This document shows, in pieces, positions 57,960 to 64,000 of a stretch of 64,000 nucleotides of DNA. The DNA lies in contig NZ_CAMIHB010000019.1 in the NCBI RefSeq assembly GCF_946221635.1, forward strand, positions 9,299 to 73,298, read 5' to 3'. Below the pieces are notes generated by a model. That model did not search any database, was not told where the DNA came from, and was given only the letters and a program-made list of their open reading frames with translations. Source of the stretch: an uncultured Rhodoferax sp. (GTDB lineage: Bacteria; Pseudomonadota; Gammaproteobacteria; Burkholderiales; Burkholderiaceae_C). A program made the position numbers and the translations under genes. Numbering within the stretch: position 1 is the first letter of the stretch; each line of letters starts with the position of its first letter.

Positions 57960-59800
57960 AGTGCGGCGACCAACTGTTGGAGTCTTTGCTCCAGGTTCCT
58001 GACAAAGCGCGGCGTGTCAAACAGTACGCCGTTGTTCTTTTCCTCCGCCAGATGCTGGCGTATGCGGGCCAGCTCCCCGGGCTGCTGTGCCAGCGCCACG
58101 GCCTTTTCCTCGTAGTCTGTCAGGTTGTAGGTGATGAGTTCAGACAAGCGCGCGGCTGTCAACAGGGCGCCAGCCATGCGCGAGGCAAAGGAGCGCCCGG
58201 TGCAGGTGAGCAGGGGCAGCCCCATCCAGAGCGCGTCGTTAGCGGTGGTTCCGGCGTTGAATGGGAAAGTATCCAAAAACAGGTCGGCCACCGCGTACCG
58301 TGCCAGGTAGTCGGGCGGTAGCACGCGCGGGGCGAAAAAGAGCCGGCCGGGGTCCACGCCCAGCGCCTGGGCGTGCTGGCGCAGGTGGGCTTCGGCCCAA
58401 GGATTGTCGGCCAGCAGCCAGATTACGCTGCCCGGCGTGCGCTGCAGGATGCGCATCCAGCAGCCAAACACCTCGGGCGTGTACTTGTAGGTGTTGTTGA
58501 GCGAGCAGAACACAAACGCGTCTTCGGGCAGCCCGCAGGCGGCGCGCGTGGGCCGGGCGCCAACGGCGCGCTGGCGGTCGCTGACCTGGTACACGTCGGG
58601 CATGTAGAGTGGCTTCTCTGAATAGTAGGGCGCGTAGTCCTCCGGGATGAGGAAGCGGTCGGCAATGACGTAGTCGATGGAGGGCAGGCCGGTGGTTGCG
58701 GGCAGGCCCAGGTAGGTGATCTGGATGGGCGCCGGGCGGTAGGCCAGCAGGTTGGCGCGCGCACCGGCGGTTTGGCCCTGCAGATCGACCAGGATGTCGA
58801 TCTCGTGCGAACGGATCAGTTGTGCGGCCTCTTCATCCCCCATTTTGTCGATGCGAAAGAACTGGTCCATGCTGTGGATTACGCGGCGGCGCAGATCCGA
58901 GCCGTCTTCGGGGCTCCAGCAATAACCGTAGACCTCAAAGGCGCTGCGGTCGTGCAGCTCAAACAGCTCTGCTGTCAGCATGGAGACTGGGTGCAGCGAA
59001 AAGTCGGAGGAGACGTAAGCAATGCGCAGCTTGGTATGGCCGTAGGCTTTGGAGGGGGAGAGCCGCGGTACGTTGGAAATCACTTTTTTCTCGACGAAGC
59101 GGCGCGCGGCTTCGAGCTGCAGGACCGGTTCGTCCGACACATTGATCATGGCCAGGGCCGAGGTGGCCCGCTGCATGGCCTCGGGGCTGACGCCCGGCAG
59201 TGGCGAATAGATCGGCCACAGGCATTGCTTTTGCCGCAAGTGCACCCAGTGGTGCAGAGCATCTTCCTGCTCTGGGTTGAGCGCCAGGCTCTTGGTCAGC
59301 CACTCTGTTGCTTCCTGTAGCTGTTTCTTGCTCTCCAGCACCCGGCCCAGGTGGTTGCAGGCCATGACCACCAAGGCCCGCGTGTCGGGGGCTTCGGTCG
59401 GAATGTTGTTGGCAACCCAGCGCCATTCGGCCAGGGCCTTGTCGATCTGGCCCATGCGTTCGAACAGCGAGCCCAGGTTGAGGCGGGGTTGGGGGAAGGT
59501 GGGGAACAGCTCGATGGACTTGCGGTAAGCCGCCTCAGCGTTGCCGAAGTCATTGAGGTTGGACAGTGTCACCCCCAGATTGAAGTAGGCCGCGTACGCA
59601 TAGGGTGAGTTGCTACGGCTGGTCCAGGTCTGGTAGAGGACGGCTGACAGCGGGGCCAACTTGCGTGCTTCCAGTTGGCCGGCACAGTCCAGCAGTTGGG
59701 CGAATTCCAACTGCCCGTTCCAGGCACGCATGATCACGTCCAGATAGTTTTCCTCAAAAGATGCCACGTTGCTTCGGTCTTTCGGATGTGGGGTCGCCAT
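57956..59800 (-). CDS. TPR + OGT-type (GT41) glycosyltransferase, candidate flagellin glycosylase
   Basis: A 614-residue protein with TPR repeats (about 70-200: AAYFNLGVTLSNLNDFGNAEAAYRKSIELFPTFPQPRLNLGSLFERMGQIDKALAEW) followed by a GT41/SPINDLY-like catalytic region (about 255-600: KLRIAYVSSDFSLHPVSMLTAELFELHDR, DILVDLQGQTAGARANLLAYRPAPIQITYLGLPATTGLPSIDYVIADRFLIPE, FLDTFPFNAGTTANDALWMGLPLLTCTG). Such enzymes add GlcNAc or related sugars to Ser/Thr. Its place next to fliCD-fliST strongly suggests flagellin as the target; this is inferred. The stop codon is the IS target duplication. Confidence 0.88.
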   Translation of the reverse strand: MATPHPKDRSNVASFEENYLDVIMRAWNGQLEFAQLLDCAGQLEARKLAPLSAVLYQTWTSRSNSPYAYAAYFNLGVTLSNLNDFGNAEAAYRKSIELFPTFPQPRLNLGSLFERMGQIDKALAEWRWVANNIPTEAPDTRALVVMACNHLGRVLESKKQLQEATEWLTKSLALNPEQEDALHHWVHLRQKQCLWPIYSPLPGVSPEAMQRATSALAMINVSDEPVLQLEAARRFVEKKVISNVPRLSPSKAYGHTKLRIAYVSSDFSLHPVSMLTAELFELHDRSAFEVYGYCWSPEDGSDLRRRVIHSMDQFFRIDKMGDEEAAQLIRSHEIDILVDLQGQTAGARANLLAYRPAPIQITYLGLPATTGLPSIDYVIADRFLIPEDYAPYYSEKPLYMPDVYQVSDRQRAVGARPTRAACGLPEDAFVFCSLNNTYKYTPEVFGCWMRILQRTPGSVIWLLADNPWAEAHLRQHAQALGVDPGRLFFAPRVLPPDYLARYAVADLFLDTFPFNAGTTANDALWMGLPLLTCTGRSFASRMAGALLTAARLSELITYNLTDYEEKAVALAQQPGELARIRQHLAEEKNNGVLFDTPRFVRNLEQRLQQLVAAL

Positions 59801-59917
59801 TACAGCAAGTCCGGGCTACCGGCAAGCCCATAAAACAAGGGGGAATCGGCGGCATTTGTGGTCTTGCCGCCAGCGGGCAGCCACTAGTATCCATGCGTGC
59901 CTGGCTTTTCCAGACCT

Positions 59918-61267
59918 ATGTACAAAGCCTCTATTCTTGCTGCAATGTCAATGCTCGTAGTCGGCTGCTCGCAAACCGAGCTGCAGCGTCCCGCCGCGCC
60001 TATTCCCGCGAAGTGGGCCTTGGCGGGCGAGACCAGCAGTTTTGATGCTTCGCCGGCCCATTGGCGTTCCTTTTTCACTGACCCGCGCCTGCGTACTTTG
60101 CTGGAGGCGGCGCTGGAGAACAACCGTGATCTGCGTATTGCTGCCGGCCGTGTGCAGGAGGCGCGCGCGCAGTATGGCGTAGCCCGTGCCGACAAGATGC
60201 CCACAGTCAGTCTGGGACCGGCCACCGGCACCGCTATCACCACGGGCTACAACGCACCCATGCTCAGCGCCTTTTATGAGCTGGATTTCTGGGGACGCGT
60301 CAGCGGCATGACCGAGGCCGCGCGCTACAGCTACCTGGCGACGGAAGAAGCCCGGCGCGCGGTGCAGCTCACGCTCATTGCGGATGTGGCCAATGCCTAC
60401 TACGAGATCCTGCAGCTCGACGAACTCATCGCCCTGCTGCGCGCCGCAGTAGACCTGCGCGAGCATAGCCTGGAGCTGGTCGGGCGCGGGCGCGACATTG
60501 GCGCCACCAATGACAATGAATATCTGCAGATGAGTGTGGCACTGGAGTCCAGCCGCAGCGGCCTGGCCGTGCTGCGGCACCAGCGCGTGGTGGCAGGCAA
60601 CCGGTTGGATTTCCTGGTGGGCAAGACGGGGGTGGCTGTGCCTGAGGGCAAGGCGCTGGAAGAGCCCAGCTTTGACCGTTTGCTCAAACCCGGTGTTCCC
60701 AGCGAGGTATTGTTGTTGCGCCCGGATGTCATGGCCAGCGAGCAGCGCTTGCGTGCTGCCCATGCCAACATTGGTGTAGCGCGGGCGGCTTTCTTCCCCA
60801 AGATTCTCATTACGGCAGGCTTTGGTACCGCCGCGGGTGGTCTCAACAGTTTGTTCGCACCCGATACCACCACGCTGGCTCCGTTGGTGTCCCTGCCTGC
60901 GCTTTGGGATGGAGGGCGTACTTCGGGCGGTGTCGCGGCTGCCCAAGCGCGGGAAGCGATTGCCGTGGCCGAATACGAGCGGACCATCCAGCAGGCTTTC
61001 CGCGAGGTGGCTGATCAGCTCTCCTCGCGCGATTCGATAGCCAAACAGTTGCGCGCCGCTTTGGCGAACAAGGCGGCACAGGAACGGCGTCTGCAGATCG
61101 CGCAGGGGCGCTACGACGGCGGGGTGACCGCCTACCGGGAAGTCATCGACAGCCAGCAGGACCTGCTGGTCGCCCAGCAGTCCTTGATCAGCCTGCGCCG
61201 CTCCCAACTGGAGGCCGAGGTGCAGCTGTACAAGGCCCTGGGCGGTGGAGACTCGCGTGTCCAGTAA
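59918..61267 (+). CDS. OprM/NodT-type outer-membrane efflux lipoprotein
   Basis: A 449-residue TolC-like outer-membrane channel. The lipobox MLVVGC gives lipidated Cys17, followed by two OEP repeats; ARWRSFF-like and LRTLLEAALENNRDLRIAAGRVQEARAQYGVARADKMPTV, and SEVLLLRPDVMASEQRLRAAHANIGVARAAFFPKI are family hallmarks. ATG 59918 gives a proper lipoprotein signal; a GTG at 59897 is possible. No inner-membrane pump or fusion protein adjoins it, so it may serve a pump coded elsewhere or the secretion of the repeat protein downstream. Confidence 0.9.
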   Translation: MYKASILAAMSMLVVGCSQTELQRPAAPIPAKWALAGETSSFDASPAHWRSFFTDPRLRTLLEAALENNRDLRIAAGRVQEARAQYGVARADKMPTVSLGPATGTAITTGYNAPMLSAFYELDFWGRVSGMTEAARYSYLATEEARRAVQLTLIADVANAYYEILQLDELIALLRAAVDLREHSLELVGRGRDIGATNDNEYLQMSVALESSRSGLAVLRHQRVVAGNRLDFLVGKTGVAVPEGKALEEPSFDRLLKPGVPSEVLLLRPDVMASEQRLRAAHANIGVARAAFFPKILITAGFGTAAGGLNSLFAPDTTTLAPLVSLPALWDGGRTSGGVAAAQAREAIAVAEYERTIQQAFREVADQLSSRDSIAKQLRAALANKAAQERRLQIAQGRYDGGVTAYREVIDSQQDLLVAQQSLISLRRSQLEAEVQLYKALGGGDSRVQ

Positions 61268-61285
61268 CGTAAACCACCCTCTGCC

Positions 61286-63184
61286 ATGACCACCAGCCGA
61301 GAAAAAATTCTTTTTGGGCGCACCCTGAAGTCGGCTCGGCTGGGCCTGCCAGACGCGCAGTACGAGGTGGGCCTCATGTACGCCAACGGCGTGGGGGCTC
61401 CGCAGGACCTCAAACAGGCGATCCACTGGGTGCGCATGTCTGCAGAACGGGGTTATGTGCCTGCCCAGTACCTGCTGGCCACGCGCTATGCCAGCGGTGT
61501 TGCCATAGAAAAAAGCGAAACCCAGGCCTTCCATTGGTTTCAGCGTGCTGCCGCGCAGGGGCACCCCAAGGCTCACTTCCGCCTGGGTCGTCTCCACGCC
61601 GTGCCCCAACCTGAGGCGGCCTTCTCCAGCTACCTCAAGGCTGCCGAGTTGGGCTTGGCAGAAGCCCAACTGGCCGTGGCCGAAGCCTTCTCCAAGGGGC
61701 AGGGGGTGGCCCAAGACCTTGAGCGCGCCTGGGGGTGGGCGCTCAAGGCCGCCGAGCAGGGGCTGGCCGCCGCCCAGCATCGGCTCGGTGATATGTTTCT
61801 ACTAGGTCAGGGCGTGGCACCCGATGCCGAGCAGGCCTTTCTGTGGTACCGGCGTGCCGCCGCACAGCGCCATGCCCCGGCCCAGGTAGCCATGGAGGTG
61901 TTGGAGAGTAGTGATGCCTCTTTGCCTACGGGCCGCAGCGGTGTGCGCCGCAAGCGCGGTGGGACCGAGCGCCGCCAGGCGCAGCCGGCCGATTGGGCTG
62001 CCGCGGCTGAACATGGCGACGCCAACAACTGGTACCACCTGGGGCTGATGTTTGCCCAGGGCCTGGGTGTGCCTGAGGATTGGGAGCAGGCTGAACACTG
62101 GTACCTGCGTGCCGCCCAGGCGGGCGATGCGCGCGCGCAGCTCGGCCTGGCCGACTTGCTGGCGACCCGTGGGCTTGGCAGCGCCAACGACTGGTATCTG
62201 CGCGCAGCCGAGCAAGACCAGCCGGCTGCCCAACTCGCGCTTGCGCGCCGACTTACAGCGACTGATCCCGGCATGCTGCGCGACCCTATGCAGGGCCTGG
62301 CCTGGTATCTGCGTGCTGGTGAGCAGAAAGACGCGGGCGGCTGGCGCGAATTGGCCGAGTTGCTGAGCGGTAGCGCCCCTCTGCTGGCGCAACAGAGCTA
62401 TCGCAAGGCTGCCGATGCTGGGGACCCCCAAGCCCAGTTTGTGCTCGCCCAGCAATACGCCACCGGCGAGGCGGGCACGCCCCAGGATGCCGTGGCAGCG
62501 TTCCGTTGGTACCAGTTGGCCGCTGAGCAGGGCCATAAGGAGGCGCAAGGCGCCTTGGGCGCTTGCTATCTTGCGGGAAGTGGTGTGGAGCGTGATCTGC
62601 AGCAAGCCTTGACCTGGCTGCTCAAGGCGGCCGAGCAAGGCGATCCCAAGGCGCAATGGAATCTGGGCGCGGTCTATACCAGTGGCCAAGATGGGCTCAA
62701 ACGTGACTTGCCGCTGGCTTTTCGCTGGTGCCAGAAGGCCGCTGCCGCTGGATTTGTGCCGGCGCAAGCCACGTTGGGCGTCATGTTCGCCAAAGCGAAG
62801 GACTTCGAGCAATCGGCACGTTGGTTGCGCAAGGCCGCAGACCAAGGTGACGCTGAAGCCCAGTTCAACCTGGCGAACGCCTATATCAAAGGGCTGGGTG
62901 TGCCAGAAGACCCATATCAGGCGTTTGTGTGGATGGTTTTGGCGGCTGAACAAGGGATTCCCCGTGCCCAGTCGCGCCTGGGGTTGATGTTTGCTACCGG
63001 AGAAGGAGCGGTGCTGGATCCGGTTGAAGCGCATAAATGGTTGCTCATCGCTGCACAGGCGGGTGACACCACGGCCCAACCCAATCTCAAGCGTTCGGAG
63101 ATCCTGCTGGGGCTGGCCCAGATTCGGGAGGCCAAGCGTCGCGCAGAGGCGTGGGTGAAAGTTTGTGAGCGCAAACTTTCATGA
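61286..63184 (+). CDS. Long Sel1-repeat protein
   Basis: A 632-residue protein made almost wholly of Sel1-like repeats (35-36 residues, pattern A-x-x-G-x-x-x-A-Q-x-x-L-G-x-M-Y-x-x-G-x-G-V), about 14-16 copies with some degenerate in the middle (about 210-220 is a basic linker RKRGGTERRQAQP). No signal peptide or enzyme domain. Sel1 proteins act as scaffolds or adaptors. It starts 18 bases after the outer-membrane channel gene, so the two are probably co-transcribed. Confidence 0.87.
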   Translation: MTTSREKILFGRTLKSARLGLPDAQYEVGLMYANGVGAPQDLKQAIHWVRMSAERGYVPAQYLLATRYASGVAIEKSETQAFHWFQRAAAQGHPKAHFRLGRLHAVPQPEAAFSSYLKAAELGLAEAQLAVAEAFSKGQGVAQDLERAWGWALKAAEQGLAAAQHRLGDMFLLGQGVAPDAEQAFLWYRRAAAQRHAPAQVAMEVLESSDASLPTGRSGVRRKRGGTERRQAQPADWAAAAEHGDANNWYHLGLMFAQGLGVPEDWEQAEHWYLRAAQAGDARAQLGLADLLATRGLGSANDWYLRAAEQDQPAAQLALARRLTATDPGMLRDPMQGLAWYLRAGEQKDAGGWRELAELLSGSAPLLAQQSYRKAADAGDPQAQFVLAQQYATGEAGTPQDAVAAFRWYQLAAEQGHKEAQGALGACYLAGSGVERDLQQALTWLLKAAEQGDPKAQWNLGAVYTSGQDGLKRDLPLAFRWCQKAAAAGFVPAQATLGVMFAKAKDFEQSARWLRKAADQGDAEAQFNLANAYIKGLGVPEDPYQAFVWMVLAAEQGIPRAQSRLGLMFATGEGAVLDPVEAHKWLLIAAQAGDTTAQPNLKRSEILLGLAQIREAKRRAEAWVKVCERKLS

Positions 63185-63462
63185 AAATAAATGCAATAAA
63201 GGTGACTGCGGCGTAAAAATACCTACTTTTCTCGCCTCTATCCTGTGCTTCCGGCGCGGAGATGTGCGGTAAGGTGCTGCTTTTATAGGCAGTCCTGCTA
63301 TTCAATGGATGCCGAGCGCAGAATTGATTTAAGTTTTGAAAAAAGATGTCGTTATGAAGGAACGGGCGAACTCCATAGGTGGAGGGCGTTTGCGCGTTTT
63401 TGTGGTCAGCGACTCATTTGCGTCTTGTGGTGGACGCAAATAAATAGGAATAGAGGTTCAAC
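63185..63462. other. Promoter region of the octapeptide-repeat gene
   Basis: A 278-base AT-richer spacer with no gene. It contains the perfect inverted repeat at 63416-63441 and AGAGG before ATG 63463. I see no sigma28 or sigma54 match; a TTGCAA-type sigma70 promoter could not be assigned with confidence. Confidence 0.45.
63416..63441. promoter_or_regulatory. Perfect 9 bp inverted repeat upstream of the repeat-protein gene
   Basis: ATTTGCGTC, 8 bases, GACGCAAAT, ending 21 bases before the start codon. It could be an operator or an mRNA leader hairpin. Confidence 0.55.
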
Positions 63463-64000
63463 ATGGCAGCATCAAATTTCATTCTGGGTAGTACGACCGC
63501 GCAGATTGCGGCGCTGACTACCAAACAGATTACTGGGCTGTCTACTGACGACTTTGGGGCTTTGACGACGGCCCAGATGCAGGCGCTGACCACTGCCAAT
63601 CTCGTTGTCCTGTCGTCCGACCAACTTCAATCGCTGTCCACTGCAGCCGTTGGCGCCCTTCGGACCTCCCAAGTTCAGGCCCTTACCACGGATGAAATGG
63701 TTGCGCTGACTACGGCGCAGATCGGTGTTTTAAGTTCTGGTGCTCTGGCTGCCCTGAGTACCAAGCAGTTGGCCGCGATCGAAACCACCGACATCCAGGC
63801 CCTGTCCACTTACCAGGTCTCCAACCTCTCGACCACCTTCCTGCAGTCGCTGACCACCGACCAGATCGCTGCCATCGAGACCACGGACATCCGTGCGCTG
63901 ACGACCGGCCAGCTGGGTTCCATCGGCACCAGTACCGTGGCGGCTCTGAGCACCGACCAGATCCAGGCCCTGAGCACCAGCCAGCTGGGCGCTCTGGGAA
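63463..64000 (+). CDS. Octapeptide-repeat protein, N-terminal 179 residues, cut by window edge
   Basis: After a short head (MAASNFILGSTTA), the protein is an unbroken series of eight-residue repeats, Q-(I/L/V)-x-A-L-(S/T)-T-x. Residues 14-173 hold twenty complete units (QIAALTTK, QITGLSTD, DFGALTTA, QMQALTTA...) and the next begins at 174. The underlying 24-base DNA units are similar but not identical. No signal peptide is visible, consistent with type I secretion, but that is inferred. Similar repeat tracts occur in large secreted or surface proteins I recall from other bacteria. The rest of the gene lies beyond the window. Confidence 0.85.
   Translation, partial: MAASNFILGSTTAQIAALTTKQITGLSTDDFGALTTAQMQALTTANLVVLSSDQLQSLSTAAVGALRTSQVQALTTDEMVALTTAQIGVLSSGALAALSTKQLAAIETTDIQALSTYQVSNLSTTFLQSLTTDQIAAIETTDIRALTTGQLGSIGTSTVAALSTDQIQALSTSQLGALG

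Noticed and set aside
63463..64000. CRISPR-like array from the 24-base periodicity
   Set aside because: The units are in-frame coding repeats with no identical repeat/unique spacer structure.

Overview
The window is a high-GC chromosomal segment of a betaproteobacterium, most likely family Comamonadaceae (Rhodoferax/Acidovorax/Curvibacter relatives). I base this on the flagellar gene order (flhDC-motAB-cheYZ-flhBA-flhF-flhG-fliA), protein similarity recalled from memory, and a dispersed short repeat of a kind I associate with that family. The genus cannot be fixed from the sequence alone.

Layout. 1-8.5 kb is housekeeping: the N-terminal part of priA (running off the left edge), hemE, a CoA-binding protein and dsbD on the minus strand, then a sensor histidine kinase and a creatininase-family amidohydrolase on the plus strand. 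8.5-12.5 kb carries a CapA-like phosphoesterase, two small unknown proteins, the ammonium channel amtB and a histidine phosphatase. 12.6-21.3 kb is a tightly packed minus-strand run of eleven genes: four LysE-type exporters (one internally deleted), an EamA exporter, a DJ-1 protein, an aminotransferase, a GST, two tandem PhzF paralogues and a threonine-dehydratase-like enzyme. It diverges from a MocR-type PLP regulator across an operator-like set of ACTGTA sites. 22.8-25.2 kb holds a NIPSNAP protein, a lipoprotein, a GNAT acetyltransferase and a half-length MreB-like protein.

25.2-56.8 kb is a flagellar regulon. It contains an HDOD protein, flgL-K-J-I-H-G-F-E-D-C-B divergent from flgA-flgM-flgN, then fliA-flhG-flhF-flhA-flhB, cheZ-cheY, motB-motA, flhC-flhD, two divergent flagellin genes, fliD, an unusual HtrA-like pseudo-protease lipoprotein, fliS and fliT. 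FlhDC would switch on the structural genes, FliA (sigma28) the late genes, and FlgM would hold FliA until the hook is complete. Sigma28-type promoters are visible upstream of flgM and the second flagellin, with weaker ones upstream of flgB and motA. The fliE-R basal-body/export block and cheA/W/R/B are not in this window.

56.8-58.0 kb is an intact IS5-family element with TTAG target duplications, inserted exactly at the stop codon of a TPR-OGT glycosyltransferase (a candidate flagellin glycosylase). The right end carries an OprM-type outer-membrane lipoprotein, a Sel1-repeat protein and the start of a long octapeptide-repeat protein cut by the window edge, which could be a secreted repeat protein with part of its export and support system.

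The strongest unexplained signal is a ~55 bp dispersed repeat (seven copies, core TGCGCAAGCAGCTA). It sits both between and inside genes, and three in-gene copies share one reading frame: two supply hydrophobic segments of DsbD and one supplies the N-terminus of FlgH.
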